A DNA stretch of 64,000 bases, from positions 62,001 through 126,000 of the forward strand of contig NZ_QJVD01000009.1 of the NCBI RefSeq assembly GCF_003219815.1, written 5' to 3'. Source of the DNA: Arthrobacter livingstonensis. GTDB lineage: Bacteria > Actinomycetota > Actinomycetes > Actinomycetales > Micrococcaceae. Each line of letters opens with the position of its first letter. Positions within the stretch are counted from its first letter, which is position 1. A program made the translations under genes and the position numbers. The notes beneath the pieces were generated by a model. It had not been told where the DNA came from, did not search any database, and was given only the letters and a program-made list of their open reading frames with translations. Shown here piece by piece: positions 20,167 through 29,825 of this stretch.

Positions 20167-21783
20167 GTGACACACAGTCAACAATCCGACGAATCAACGT
20201 CCATGGCCACTGAGCCGGCAGACGCCCAGGCTCCCGTGACCGGGCCGGTCCCTGTGAATGAGACGGCCCCTGAAACCGCACCGGCCCCTGCCGAAGATAC
20301 GGAAGGCACGGCGCCGCAAGCGCCAGCCGAGCCCGCAGCCGACGCCGCGCCCGAAGCACCAGCCGAGCCCGCAGCCGACGCCGCGCCCGAAGCACCAGCC
20401 GAGCCCGCAGCAACACCCGCGCCCGCCCCGTCAGCTCCGTCTCCGGCAGCCTTTGCAGCCAGGCCCAAGGCCCCCGCCGCGCCCGCCGCCGCACCGGTTC
20501 CCGCGCCGGCACCTGCCGCCGCAGCCGTCAACTTGGAGGAGGCGGCCAAGTTTGGCCGTGCCGAGGACGACGGCCGTGTATTCCTGAAGCTGGATGGCCA
20601 AGAGTTCCCTGTGGGCCAGTACCCCGGAACCAGCAAGGACGAGGCCCTGGCCTACTTTGCCCGCAAGTTCGAGGAGATCACCGCCCAGGTCACCTTGCTT
20701 GAGCAGCGAGTGGAGGCGAAGGCCCCCACGACAGACATGGTCAAGACGGTCAACCACCTCCGTGCGCTGCTCGGTGAGCGTACCTCAGTTGGCAATGTCA
20801 ACGGCGAACTTGCCCGACTGGCGGGCCTGGAGGAAGCCATCAGCTCCCTTCAGACGCACGAACGCGCAGCCCATGAAGCAGCCCGCGGCACGGAACTTGC
20901 CGCCCGCGAAGCCATTGTGGCCGAGGCCGAGGCGATTGCCGGCGAGGACCCCACCAGCGTCATGTGGAAGGTCAGCAGCGCCCGCATGAACGAACTCTTT
21001 GAGACGTGGAAGCAGGCACAAAAGACCGGCATGCGTCTTGGCCGTGCCACCGAGGAGGGACTGTGGAAGCGGTTCCGTAGCGCCCGCACCGTCTTTGACC
21101 GCCACCGACGCGCCTACTTCTCCCAGCTCGACAACAACAATGCCGCCGCCAAGTCCGCGAAGGAAGCATTGATTGCCGCGGCGGAGGAACTTTCCTCCTC
21201 CACGGAATGGGGCTACGCCGCCGGCGAGTACCGCCGCTTGATGGACGAGTGGAAGGCGTCGCCGCGCGCCAGCCGCAAGGATGACGACGCGCTCTGGAAC
21301 CGGTTCCGTGCCGCACAGGACAAATTCTTCAAGGCCCGCCAGTCTGCCAACGAGGCCATCGACGAGGAATTCGGCGCCAACCTGGTGGTCAAGGAAGCCC
21401 TTATCACCGAGGCCCAGGCTCTGCTTCCCGTCAAGGACCTGGCTATCGCCAAGAAATCCCTGCAGTCCGTCCGGGACCGTTGGGAAGAGGCAGGCAAGGT
21501 TCCACGGGCAGACATGCAGCGTGTGGAGGCAGCCCTGCGCAAGGTGGAGGACGCGGTCCGGTCCGCCGACGAGGACAACTGGCGCCGCAGCGATCCCGAG
21601 GCCAAGGCCCGCACCAGCAGCGCCCTGACCCAGCTCGAGGCCACCATTGCGGGCCTGAGGGAAGATCTCGCCTCTGCGAAGAAGGCCGGGGACGCCCGCA
21701 AGGTTGCCAAGGCCACTGAGGCACTCGAGGCACGGGAACTGTGGCTCGAACAAATCCAGAAGGCAGCCGAGGACTTTAGCTGA
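20167..21783 (+). CDS. DUF349 repeat protein with Ala/Pro/Glu-rich N-terminus
   Basis: A 538-residue cytoplasmic protein. Residues about 1-120 are low complexity (EAPAEPAADA repeats), then a long alpha-helical region carries several DUF349 units. These have characteristic tryptophan-rich helices (LWKRFRSARTVFDRHRRAYFSQLD, LWNRFRAAQDKFFKARQ, SVRDRWEEAGKVPRADMQRVEAALRKVEDAV). DUF349 proteins are of poorly known function. The GTG at 20167 is chosen as the earliest plausible start; an ATG at 20203 is the alternative. It is followed by a textbook terminator, so it is probably a single-gene unit. Confidence 0.8.
   Translation: MTHSQQSDESTSMATEPADAQAPVTGPVPVNETAPETAPAPAEDTEGTAPQAPAEPAADAAPEAPAEPAADAAPEAPAEPAATPAPAPSAPSPAAFAARPKAPAAPAAAPVPAPAPAAAAVNLEEAAKFGRAEDDGRVFLKLDGQEFPVGQYPGTSKDEALAYFARKFEEITAQVTLLEQRVEAKAPTTDMVKTVNHLRALLGERTSVGNVNGELARLAGLEEAISSLQTHERAAHEAARGTELAAREAIVAEAEAIAGEDPTSVMWKVSSARMNELFETWKQAQKTGMRLGRATEEGLWKRFRSARTVFDRHRRAYFSQLDNNNAAAKSAKEALIAAAEELSSSTEWGYAAGEYRRLMDEWKASPRASRKDDDALWNRFRAAQDKFFKARQSANEAIDEEFGANLVVKEALITEAQALLPVKDLAIAKKSLQSVRDRWEEAGKVPRADMQRVEAALRKVEDAVRSADEDNWRRSDPEAKARTSSALTQLEATIAGLREDLASAKKAGDARKVAKATEALEARELWLEQIQKAAEDFS
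20325..20411 (+). repeat. 36-bp in-frame repeat in the DUF349 gene
   Basis: A 36-bp unit starting AGCCGAGCCCGCAGCC occurs twice exactly (20325-20360, 20361-20396), followed by a 15-base partial copy. It encodes the EPAADAAPEAPA-type low-complexity segment. Such in-frame repeats can expand or contract without breaking the gene. Confidence 0.8.
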
Positions 21784-21798
21784 CCACACGTTTTACAG

Positions 21799-21843
21799 GG
21801 CCTTCGGGCCGGGTTGTCCACAATCCGGCCCGAAGGCCTTTTT
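21799..21843 (+). terminator. Intrinsic terminator after the DUF349 gene
   Basis: A 14-bp perfect stem (21799-21812 with 21825-21838), rich in G/C, is followed directly by five T residues. It lies 16 bp past the stop codon. This is the clearest intrinsic terminator in the window. Confidence 0.88.
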
Positions 21844-21874
21844 GCTGCCCGCGACGAAGGTGCACGCTGGGCGT

Positions 21875-22450
21875 ATGAGTATTTCCCTTGAGCCCGCCGG
21901 CATCCTGGCCCCGGGTGGCCAATTCACCCTTGCCGAGCTATGTGCCATGCGGCAGGACGGCGTGCTCGCCCACGTATACGGCCAGGCGTTCCGCTCCATC
22001 GCGGAACCGGAGACCCCTGCCCTCCGCGCGGCTGCCCTGGCCGTCCAGGTTCCAGCGGGGCTCGCGGAGCGTGCCGTGTTGGGCCGCAGCGCGGCGGCCT
22101 GGATTTATGGCTGCGCTCCCCCGCCCCCAGTCATCTGCCTGCTGATCCCGAGAGAGCATCGAACCAGCACACTACCGCCACATAGCGGATGCGTCCTCCA
22201 TGAAGTCCGGCTGGACAAATACGACGTCGATCGGCTGGGCGGCGCCCAGGTCACCTGTGCGCTGCGCACGGCAGTGGACGTCGCCACGAACGAGACCGTG
22301 GACGTGGCCGTGCCGGTGTTGCTGGCACTGGCAGGAACTGCCGGGCTGAACTGCCCCCTGGGGCGCATCAGTGCGGCCATCTCCCTGGTGCGGCATGTCC
22401 CCGGGAAGCGGCGGGCGCAGGCGCTGGTCCGATCCCTGCTCGAGCGCTAA
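21875..22450 (+). CDS. AbiEi-like / winged-helix-type hypothetical protein
   Basis: A 191-residue protein of a type common in Micrococcaceae. An N-terminal region, FTLAELCAMRQDGVLAHVYG, could form a small winged helix. A segment like the AbiEi antitoxin C-terminal domain follows (LGRSAAAWIYGCAPPPP, then VHEVRL-like strands and CALRTAVDVA). I see no adjacent nucleotidyltransferase toxin, so a functional type IV toxin-antitoxin pair is not supported here. Its 3' end overlaps the relA 3' end by four bases on the opposite strand (convergent). Confidence 0.5.
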   Translation: MSISLEPAGILAPGGQFTLAELCAMRQDGVLAHVYGQAFRSIAEPETPALRAAALAVQVPAGLAERAVLGRSAAAWIYGCAPPPPVICLLIPREHRTSTLPPHSGCVLHEVRLDKYDVDRLGGAQVTCALRTAVDVATNETVDVAVPVLLALAGTAGLNCPLGRISAAISLVRHVPGKRRAQALVRSLLER

Positions 22451-25023
22451 TTCCGGCGCTGCGAGCCCGAGACCCGGTAGACGTCGAACACGCCGTCGAT
22501 CCGGCGAACGGCGTTCAGCACATGGTGCAGGTACTTCGGATCGCCCATTTCAAAGGCAAACTTTGACAGGGCAACGCGGTCCCGCGAGGTGTTGACGCTG
22601 GCAGCCAGGATGTTGACATGGCTTTCGGACAGCACGCGCGTGACGTCCGAAAGCAGGCTCTTGCGGTCAAGTGCCTCCACCTGGATCTCCACCAGGAACA
22701 CGCCGGACTGGGTGGGGGCCCATTCAACGTCCACCAGCTTGTCCGGCTCATTCTTCAGGTGCAGCAGGTTGGGGCAGTCCTCGCGGTGCACGGAAACACC
22801 CGAGCCCTTGGTGACGTACCCGGCAATCGGGTCGGGCGGGACGGGTGTGCAGCAGCGGGCCAGCTTGACCAGCACTTCACCCACGCCGTGCACAATGACG
22901 CCGGAATCCGACACCCTCGAGCGGGCGTTGGAGACGTGCGTGGCCACGGGCGGTGCGGCGTCCTCAATGTCATCATTGACGCCCAGTACGTCCACCAGGC
23001 GCTCCACCACGGACTGGGCGGAGGTGTGCCCGTCCCCGACGGCCGCATACAACCCGGCAATGTCCACATAGCGAAAGTGCTGCGTGACCGCCAGGAGCGC
23101 GTCATGGGTCATCATCTTTTGCAGCGGCAGGTTTTGCTTGCGCATCGCCTTGGTGAGCAGGTCCTTGCCCTTTTCAATGGACTCTTCGCGGCGTTCCTTG
23201 CTGAACCACTGGCGGATCTTGTTCCGGGCGCGGGCGCTCTTGACGAAGTTCTGCCAGTCCTGGCTGGGACCGGCCCCTTCAGCCTTGGACGTGAAGATTT
23301 CCACGGTGTCGCCGTGTTCAAGCTCGCTGTTGAGCGGCACCAGCTTGCCGTTGACACGGGCGCCAATGGTGCGGTGCCCCACCTCCGTGTGGACGGCATA
23401 GGCAAAGTCCACCGGGGTGGAGCCGGATGGCAGCGCGATGACCTGGCCCTTGGGCGTGTAGACGAACACCTCGCGCGCGTTCATCTCGTAGCGCAGGGAA
23501 TCCAAAAATTCGTTGGGATCCGACGTTTCCTGCTGCCAGTCCACAAGGGTGCGCAGCCAGTTCATCTCTTCCTGGCCGGACACGGGACTCTTGCTGCCGG
23601 TCTTGTACTTCCAGTGTGCGGCCACGCCGTATTCGGCGCGCTGGTGCATCTCGTGGGTGCGGATCTGTATTTCCACCGGCTTTCCGCCCGGTCCGATCAC
23701 CGTGGTGTGCAGCGACTGGTACATGTTGAACTTCGGCATGGCGATGTAGTCCTTGAACCGGCCGGGCAGCGGGTTCCAGCGCGCATGGATGGTGCCCAGC
23801 GCCGCGTAACAGTCACGGACCGTGTCCACGAGCACACGCACGCCCATCAGGTCATTGATGTCGTCAAAGTCCTTGGCCCGGACCACCATCTTTTGGTACA
23901 CCGAGTAGTAGTGCTTGGGCCTGCCGGTGATTTCGGCCTTGATCTTGGCGGCCTTGAGGTCCTCGTTGATTTGGCGGCGGATGACCGTCAGCTGCTTTTC
24001 CCGCTCCGGGGTCCGGTCCTGGACCATGCGCACCAGCTCTTCGTACACCTTCGGGTACAGGGCGGCAAAGGAGAGGTCTTCCAGCTCCCACTTGATGGTG
24101 TTCATGCCCAGCCTGTGGGCGAGCGGGGCAAAGATGTCCAGCGTCTCCCGTGCCTTCCGGCCGGAGGATTCAGCGGAGACAAACCGCCAGGTGCGTGCGT
24201 TATGCAGCCGGTCCGCCAGCTTGATCACCAGCACCCTGATGTCCTGGGCCATGGCGATAACCATCTTGCGGACGGTCTCGGCCTGGGCGGAGTCCCCAAA
24301 CTCCACCTTGTCGAGCTTGGTCACGCCGTCCACGAGCTTGGCGATCTCATCGCTGAAGTCGTGCCGGAGTTCATCGAGCGTGTAGGGAGTGTCTTCCACG
24401 GTGTCGTGGAGAAGGGCTGCGGCCAAGGTGGGGCCGGCCATGCCCAGCTCAGCCAGTATGGTGGCGACGGCCACCGGATGGGTAATGTAGGGGTCCCCGC
24501 TCTTGCGCTTTTGCCCCTCGTGGTATTTTTCGGCAACCGCGAAGGCCCGTTGGATGAGGTCGAAGTCTTCCTTGGGGTTGTTGGCCCGCACAATGCGCAG
24601 CAGCGGTTCCAGAATGGGCGCGTAGCTTTCGGTGGACCACCCGGTCAGGCGGGCCAGCCGGGACCTGGTGCGTTCCCGGCGGCCCGGGAACGTTGGCCGC
24701 AGCTCCGCCGCGCGGTGTGTGCCGTCCCCTGCCCTGCCGGCGTTGCCTTCGGCGGGACTGCTGCCGGCGTTGCCTTCGGCGGGACTGCTGCCGGCGTTGC
24801 CTTCGGCGGGACTGCTGCCGGCGTTGCCTTCGGCGGGACTGCTGCCGGCGTTGCCTTCGGCGGGACTGCTGCCGGCGTTGCCTTCGGCGGGACTGCTGCC
24901 GGCGTTGCCTTCGGCGGGACTGCTGCCGGCGTTGCCGTCCACTTTCGCTGCTCCCACCTCAGCAGCGGTGTTGTCCCCGGTACCGCCGGCCAAAATTCCA
25001 TGCGAGGGTGATTGATCGCTCAC
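22447..25023 (-). CDS. relA: Bifunctional (p)ppGpp synthetase/hydrolase RelA/SpoT (Rel)
   Basis: An 858-residue long Rel protein controlling the stringent response. After a repeat-rich N-terminus (about residues 25-100), it has an HD hydrolase domain (ITHPVAVATILAE, LLHDTVEDT near 204). The synthetase domain follows (GRPKHYYSVYQKM, YQSLHTTVIGPGG), then TGS (VYTPKGQVIALPSGSTPVDFAYAVHTEVGHR), a zinc-finger-type helix region (LARCCTPVPPD) and ACT. The GTG at 25023 has GGAGG upstream. The N-terminal extension is unusually long because of nine-residue repeats; both enzymatic domains look intact. Confidence 0.95.
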   Translation of the reverse strand: MSDQSPSHGILAGGTGDNTAAEVGAAKVDGNAGSSPAEGNAGSSPAEGNAGSSPAEGNAGSSPAEGNAGSSPAEGNAGSSPAEGNAGSSPAEGNAGRAGDGTHRAAELRPTFPGRRERTRSRLARLTGWSTESYAPILEPLLRIVRANNPKEDFDLIQRAFAVAEKYHEGQKRKSGDPYITHPVAVATILAELGMAGPTLAAALLHDTVEDTPYTLDELRHDFSDEIAKLVDGVTKLDKVEFGDSAQAETVRKMVIAMAQDIRVLVIKLADRLHNARTWRFVSAESSGRKARETLDIFAPLAHRLGMNTIKWELEDLSFAALYPKVYEELVRMVQDRTPEREKQLTVIRRQINEDLKAAKIKAEITGRPKHYYSVYQKMVVRAKDFDDINDLMGVRVLVDTVRDCYAALGTIHARWNPLPGRFKDYIAMPKFNMYQSLHTTVIGPGGKPVEIQIRTHEMHQRAEYGVAAHWKYKTGSKSPVSGQEEMNWLRTLVDWQQETSDPNEFLDSLRYEMNAREVFVYTPKGQVIALPSGSTPVDFAYAVHTEVGHRTIGARVNGKLVPLNSELEHGDTVEIFTSKAEGAGPSQDWQNFVKSARARNKIRQWFSKERREESIEKGKDLLTKAMRKQNLPLQKMMTHDALLAVTQHFRYVDIAGLYAAVGDGHTSAQSVVERLVDVLGVNDDIEDAAPPVATHVSNARSRVSDSGVIVHGVGEVLVKLARCCTPVPPDPIAGYVTKGSGVSVHREDCPNLLHLKNEPDKLVDVEWAPTQSGVFLVEIQVEALDRKSLLSDVTRVLSESHVNILAASVNTSRDRVALSKFAFEMGDPKYLHHVLNAVRRIDGVFDVYRVSGSQRRN
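24736..24937 (-). repeat. 27-bp in-frame minisatellite inside relA
   Basis: Seven identical copies of a 27-bp unit run from 24736 to 24924, followed by a partial, diverged copy. On the coding strand they encode repeats of EGNAGSSPA (the first as DGNAGSSPA). Because 27 is a multiple of three, copy-number change keeps the relA frame. The identity of all copies implies recent expansion. Confidence 0.92.
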
Positions 25024-25137
25024 TTCGCCTGACCTCCCTCGTCTTCCCTGGCCCGATGCCGCCACTGCCGGACGTGTAAAGGGGCCCACAGCATTTATCC
25101 AGTGTAATCCCGGTACAGCGGCACCTTGGACCAGTAC

Positions 25138-25184
25138 GGCAGGGGCCGGCAGCGGCGCAATGTGCGCTGCTGCCGGCCCCTGCC
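25138..25184 (-). terminator. Strong stem-loop 3' of secF
   Basis: A 16-bp perfect stem (25138-25153 with 25169-25184) lies about 23 bp past the secF stop. Its loop contains a second small inverted repeat (GCGCA / TGCGC). No T-run follows on the minus strand. It probably ends the yajC-secDF transcript; the remainder of 25024-25137 is the relA promoter region, where I see no further gene. Confidence 0.6.
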
Positions 25185-25206
25185 TGGCGTCTGGGCCCAA
25201 GCGGTC

Positions 25207-26199
25207 CTAGGCGTCCACGGTTTCCGCCGCACGGCGGGCCTTGACCTTCTTGGCCTGCTTGAGCAGTTCCGGTTCCTTCCCACGCAGCCATGCGTACATG
25301 GGTGCTGCGACGAAGATGGTGGAGAAGGTGCTCACTATGATGCCGATGAACAGTGCCAGTGAGAGGTCGCGCAGGGTGCCGGCGCCCAACAGCAGGGCGC
25401 CGATGAACAGGATGGACCCCACGGGCAGCACGGCCACCATCATGGTGTTGATGGAACGGACAAGCGTCTGGTTGACGGCCAGGTTGACCTCTTCGCCAAA
25501 GGTCCGCCGGGTGGAGGTTTTTATGTCCGCGGTATTTTCGCGGATCTTGTCAAACACCACCACTGTGTCATAGAGCGAATAGCTCAAGATCGTCAGGAAG
25601 CCAATGATGGCCGACGGCGTCACCTCAAACTCCGACGCCGCATAAATTCCGGCGGTGACCACCATGACCACCAGCAGGCCCACGATCGCCGCTACGGACA
25701 TTCGCCAGGTGCGGAAATACAGCGCCATCATGAGGGTGGCAAGCAGCACGAACACGATAAAGCCGATGATGGCCTGCCGTGAGACGTCCTGACCCCAGGT
25801 CGGGCCGACGAACGTGGAGGTGACTTGGTCATTGCTCACACCATAAGCGGTCGTCAGTGCCTTCTTGACCTTGCTGGTCTGATCATCGGAGAGACGGTCG
25901 GTCTGCACCTGCATGGTCTTGCCGGCAATGTTGGTGACCACGGCTACCGTGCCGGGGGCGCCTTCGGACACTGCCTTCTCGCCGATGGACGGGCTGGTGT
26001 TGGCAACATTGGAGATGGTGAACTGGGAACCGCCCCTGAACTCGATGCCGAAGTTGAACCCTCCACCCAGGAGCGGGACCAGGAGGGAGAGCAGCACGGC
26101 AACACCGGCGATGCTGAACCAGATCTTGCGCTTGCCGACAAACTCATAGCTCCGTTCGCCGGTGTAAAGTTCGTTGCCGAATGTGGCGAAACTCTTCAT
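25207..26199 (-). CDS. secF: Protein translocase subunit SecF
   Basis: A 330-residue membrane protein of the SecDF complex that uses the proton gradient to aid protein export. It has the N-terminal membrane helix (IWFSIAGVAVLLSLLVPLLGG), the GIEFRGGSQFTI segment after it, a periplasmic-side domain, and five more helices. Within these lies SLYDTVVVFDKIREN, a signature of the family. The ATG shares one base with the secD stop (TAATG). The basic cytoplasmic tail ends KKVKARRAAETVDA. Confidence 0.96.
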   Translation of the reverse strand: MKSFATFGNELYTGERSYEFVGKRKIWFSIAGVAVLLSLLVPLLGGGFNFGIEFRGGSQFTISNVANTSPSIGEKAVSEGAPGTVAVVTNIAGKTMQVQTDRLSDDQTSKVKKALTTAYGVSNDQVTSTFVGPTWGQDVSRQAIIGFIVFVLLATLMMALYFRTWRMSVAAIVGLLVVMVVTAGIYAASEFEVTPSAIIGFLTILSYSLYDTVVVFDKIRENTADIKTSTRRTFGEEVNLAVNQTLVRSINTMMVAVLPVGSILFIGALLLGAGTLRDLSLALFIGIIVSTFSTIFVAAPMYAWLRGKEPELLKQAKKVKARRAAETVDA

Positions 26200-27968
26200 T
26201 ACTTGCTCTCCTTGAAGTCGTCACTGGGCTCGGCCTTCTTGGCACCGGCGCCCCGGCTGCCCACCATCTCCGCTTCCTTGGCGGCCAGCCGCCGTTCGGC
26301 AATGGTCTGGCGGCGTTCGGCCTCCCCAGCAGCCCTGGAGTTCTTCCCCTTTGACACGGCGAGCGTGTCCTCGGGCGAACGGAACCGCCCGGCACCGCGG
26401 TACAGCGGCACGGCGCCAAGCTGTTTGGGATCCAGCCCGGAGAAGTGGTGACCTTCGCCGAAGAATTTCGTGCGCGCCAGCAGCTGCAGCGTGGGGTGGG
26501 TGAACATGAAGACCACGATGAGGTCGGCCACAGCGGTCAGGCCAAGCGTGAAGGCGAAGCCCTTGACGTTGCCCACGGAGACGAAGTAGAGCACCAGCGA
26601 GGCGAGAATGTTCACCGCCTTGGACGCCAGGATGGTGCGTTTGGCACGCATCCAGCCGTTTTCAACGGCAGCCACCAGTCCGCGGCCGTCGCGCAGTTCG
26701 TCCCTGACGCGTTCAAAGTACACGATGAAGGAGTCCGCGGTTTGGCCGATGGAAACAATGATGCCGGCGACGCCCGCCAGGGACAGCCGGTAGTTCTCCG
26801 ACCAGCCGAGCAGGATGATGGCCAGGTAGGTCAGGCCGCCGGCGATGACCAGCGAAAAGATGGTGACCAAGCCGAGGGCGCGGTACTGGAACAGCGAGTA
26901 AATAACCACCAGGGCCAGGCCGATCAAGCCAGCGAGCAGGCCCATTTCAAGCTGCTGCAGACCCAAGGTCGCGGAGATTTGCTCATCGGACTGGATGGTG
27001 AAGCTGATGGGCAGGGCGCCAAACTTCAGCTGATCCGCCAGGGCCTTGGCGCTGTCCTCGGTGAAGTTACCTGTGATGGAGGACTGTCCGTCGGTGATCA
27101 CGGCCTGGGAGGCCGGTGCCGAGACCACATTGCCATCCAGCACGATCGCAAAGCGTGCCTGGGGATCGTTCTGGTTGGCCAAATACTTCGCGTACAGGCG
27201 CTGGGTGACTTCCTTGAACTTCGCGGCACCTTCCGGCTTCTTCAGCGTCAGGGCAACCTGCCACTGGTTTGTCGTCGCCCCCTGGGCACCGGTCTGCAGG
27301 CCATACGACGCTGTCTGGATCAGGTTGCCCGGAATTTCCACTGGGCCCAGGATGTACTTGAAGCCGGAATCGGCCTCACAGGCCACCATCGGCTTCGCCG
27401 GGTCTGCGCTGGTGTTCGGCGGCGTCGTTGGTGCCACGCAGCTGGTGGCCTCATACTCCTTCATGACCGCGGCGTCCACCCAGTTGGGGTCGCTGAAGTT
27501 GGTGGGCTTGGCGGTGGGCTTGGGCAGCTTGTCGGCCGGGGTGCGCTGTGCCACGGGCACGGCACCGGCTGCGGCCTCGCTGGAGACGATCACGGGGCGG
27601 AAGTTCATGTTGGCCGAGGCCGTGATGAGGGCCCGCTGCTCATCGGTGGGCGCGCCGGGCATTTGGACAACGACGTTCTTCCCACTCTGGGTGGAGATCT
27701 GCGACTCTGACACGCCGGAACCGTCCACGCGCTGGCGGATGATGGACACGGCCTGGTTCAACTGGTCGGCGGAAACGCTCCCGTTGCCCTCTACCTTGGG
27801 CTCCAGGATCATCTGGGTTCCGCCCTCAAGGTCCAAGCCAAGCTTGGGCGCCCAGGACGCGGCACCGGAGAGGACGCCGCCACTCACAGCAATAATGCAA
27901 ACGATAATGAGCGCCGCCAGCCACAGAAGTGTTCTGCGCGCTATCGACGTCGGGCCGGTTCGTGCCAT
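26199..27968 (-). CDS. secD: Protein translocase subunit SecD
   Basis: A 589-residue partner of SecF. It has an N-terminal membrane helix, then LGLDLEGGTQMILEP, a large extracytoplasmic domain with actinobacterial insertions, and a C-terminal block of helices. These include the conserved GIIVSIGQTADSFIVYFERVRDELRDGR and TVADLIVVFMFTHP-like segments. A 90-residue charged tail follows. The ATG at 27968 has AAGGA upstream; a TTG at 27971 is the next codon before it. It is translated with secF through a one-base overlap and preceded by yajC. Confidence 0.96.
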   Translation of the reverse strand: MARTGPTSIARRTLLWLAALIIVCIIAVSGGVLSGAASWAPKLGLDLEGGTQMILEPKVEGNGSVSADQLNQAVSIIRQRVDGSGVSESQISTQSGKNVVVQMPGAPTDEQRALITASANMNFRPVIVSSEAAAGAVPVAQRTPADKLPKPTAKPTNFSDPNWVDAAVMKEYEATSCVAPTTPPNTSADPAKPMVACEADSGFKYILGPVEIPGNLIQTASYGLQTGAQGATTNQWQVALTLKKPEGAAKFKEVTQRLYAKYLANQNDPQARFAIVLDGNVVSAPASQAVITDGQSSITGNFTEDSAKALADQLKFGALPISFTIQSDEQISATLGLQQLEMGLLAGLIGLALVVIYSLFQYRALGLVTIFSLVIAGGLTYLAIILLGWSENYRLSLAGVAGIIVSIGQTADSFIVYFERVRDELRDGRGLVAAVENGWMRAKRTILASKAVNILASLVLYFVSVGNVKGFAFTLGLTAVADLIVVFMFTHPTLQLLARTKFFGEGHHFSGLDPKQLGAVPLYRGAGRFRSPEDTLAVSKGKNSRAAGEAERRQTIAERRLAAKEAEMVGSRGAGAKKAEPSDDFKESK

Positions 27969-28061
27969 CAAGGGATCCTTCTATTGGTCACGGGTGAATG
28001 AACATGGCAAAACTGCCGCAGCAGGTAAAGCCCGCTGCAGCAGCGCCAACCCCGAATATGC

Positions 28062-28529
28062 CTAGTTGTCTTTATTGTTTTCTTGGTTCAAGCGCGCCAA
28101 GGTTTCCTCGGCGGACTCCTTGGAGTCATCACGCTTCTCCAGGCCCAGCGTCAGGGAGGAGACGTCGTCGGGGACGGAGTCCCCTGACAGCGATGCGTCT
28201 GCCGGGTCGATGATCTTGGCGACGGTCTGGCTGTGTACCGTGACCACCACGCCGGGGGAAATCTCGAGCTCAATCTTGTTGTTTTCGGTGTCAACGGCCT
28301 TCACGTGGCCAAACAGGCCAAAGTTGGTCATGATGTCAACGCCCGGAGACAATTTTGACTGTTTTTCCTGGGCTGCGGCCTTGGTCTTCCTCTGCTTGCG
28401 GATCATCATGATGATGAGCAGCGCAAACAAGGCGAACAGGACGAGGTTCATCGGATTAAATCCGCCGGCGGGAGCGGCCTGGTCGGCGGCCAAAATGCTA
28501 CTGAGGGTCACTGCAAAAGTTCCATTCAT
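28062..28529 (-). CDS. yajC: Preprotein translocase subunit YajC
   Basis: A 155-residue small accessory protein of SecDF. One membrane helix, NPMNLVLFALFALLIIMMI, is followed by the basic RKQRKTKAAAQEKQSKLSPGVDIMTNFGLFGHV, which is the conserved family core. The acidic, Ser-rich tail after residue 100 is longer than in E. coli but common in actinobacteria. The ribosome-binding site is weak at this ATG, so a slightly later start is possible. The gap to secD is 93 bp. Confidence 0.93.
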   Translation of the reverse strand: MNGTFAVTLSSILAADQAAPAGGFNPMNLVLFALFALLIIMMIRKQRKTKAAAQEKQSKLSPGVDIMTNFGLFGHVKAVDTENNKIELEISPGVVVTVHSQTVAKIIDPADASLSGDSVPDDVSSLTLGLEKRDDSKESAEETLARLNQENNKDN

Positions 28530-28688
28530 AGAAATCCAGGTGGTGCCAGGGACGCATGGGACGTGCCGGACGTCATACCAGTCTAGGGGGTAAAGCTGAG
28601 TATGGGGTGAAGGCCGGGTGTCAATTGCCCACCCTTGATGCCGGCACCGACTGCGGGTGGCGGAAAACCAGGCTCCAGGACAACCCCC

Positions 28689-29822
28689 CTAGACGTCGTC
28701 GACGACGTCCTCGTCGAAGGGCAGCATGGCTGCGGCCACGGCGTTGCCAGGCATCTTCAGGCCGAGGTGTTCCCAGGCGGCCGGCATGGCAATGCGCCCG
28801 CGCGGGGTCCGGCCCAGCAGCCCCTCGCGCAGCAGGAACGGCTCGGCCACGGTTTCCACCGTTTCAGGTTCCTCGCCCACGGCGATGGCGAGCGTGGAAA
28901 GCCCCACGGGGCCCCCGTTGAATTTGCTGACCAGCGCTTCCAGGACGGAACGGTCCAGCCGGTCCAAGCCCCTGGCATCCACTTCATACATGTCCAGGGC
29001 CGCCGACGCCGTGCGGGCGTCAATCGTTTCAATGCCGTGCACCAGCGCCCAGTCGCGCACCCGCCGCAACAGCCGGTTGGCAATGCGCGGCGTGCCGCGG
29101 GAGCGCCCCGCAATCTCAGCGAAGCCGGCACTGGTGAGCTTCAGATCGAGCATTCCGGCGGAACGCCGCAGGACAAGTTCCAGCTCCGCCACGGAGTAAA
29201 ACTCCAGGTGGCCGGTAAAGCCAAAGCGATCCCGCAGCGGCCCGGGCAGCAGGCCGGCACGGGTGGTCGCTCCCACCAGTGTGAAGGGCGGCAGTTCCAG
29301 CGGGATGGCCGTGGCGCCGGCACCCTTGCCGACGATGATGTCCACGCGGAAGTCCTCCATGGCCATGTACAGCATTTCCTCGGCCGGCCGGGACATCCGG
29401 TGGATCTCATCCAGGAACAACACCTCGCCTTCGGACAGCGAGGACAGGATTGCGGCGAGGTCGCCCGCGTGCTGGATGGCCGGGCCGGAGCTGATGCGCA
29501 GCGGCGCGTTCATCTCGGCCGCGATGATCATGGCCAGAGTGGTCTTGCCCAGCCCGGGCGGGCCGGACATCAGGACGTGGTCGGCGCTGCGTCCGCGGAT
29601 CTTGGATGCGGCCAGCACCAGGGCGAGCTGTTTGCGCACCCGTTCCTGGCCCACAAAGTCGTCCAGGTTCTTGGGACGCAGCGCCGCCTCAAGCTCGCGT
29701 TCCTCCGGCTCGGCGGCCGCGGCAGGGTCACCGCTGGAGACGGCACTGCCGGCGGGCCCGGCCGCGCCCGCACCGATGCTGATCTGGCCCGGAAGCAGGC
29801 CGTCGCCGTTGAGTTCAGCCAT
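28689..29822 (-). CDS. ruvB: Holliday junction branch-migration ATPase RuvB
   Basis: A 377-residue AAA+ motor that drives branch migration with RuvA. Walker A is [15 protein letters not shown], Walker B is [18 protein letters not shown], followed by the sensor [18 protein letters not shown]. The C-terminal winged helix has [17 protein letters not shown]. The N-terminal 40 residues are a Gly/Ala/Pro-rich actinobacterial extension before [17 protein letters not shown]. It is three bases from ruvA in a ruvC-ruvA-ruvB operon. Confidence 0.98.
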   Translation of the reverse strand: MAELNGDGLLPGQISIGAGAAGPAGSAVSSGDPAAAAEPEERELEAALRPKNLDDFVGQERVRKQLALVLAASKIRGRSADHVLMSGPPGLGKTTLAMIIAAEMNAPLRISSGPAIQHAGDLAAILSSLSEGEVLFLDEIHRMSRPAEEMLYMAMEDFRVDIIVGKGAGATAIPLELPPFTLVGATTRAGLLPGPLRDRFGFTGHLEFYSVAELELVLRRSAGMLDLKLTSAGFAEIAGRSRGTPRIANRLLRRVRDWALVHGIETIDARTASAALDMYEVDARGLDRLDRSVLEALVSKFNGGPVGLSTLAIAVGEEPETVETVAEPFLLREGLLGRTPRGRIAMPAAWEHLGLKMPGNAVAAAMLPFDEDVVDDV

Positions 29823-29825
29823 GGC

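Noticed and set aside
21875-22450. A complete type IV toxin-antitoxin system beside relA.
   Set aside because: Only the AbiEi-like component is visible; no AbiEii nucleotidyltransferase is adjacent and the match is weak.
24736-24937. CRISPR or noncoding satellite.
   Set aside because: Units are head-to-tail without spacers, exactly 27 bp and in frame within relA.
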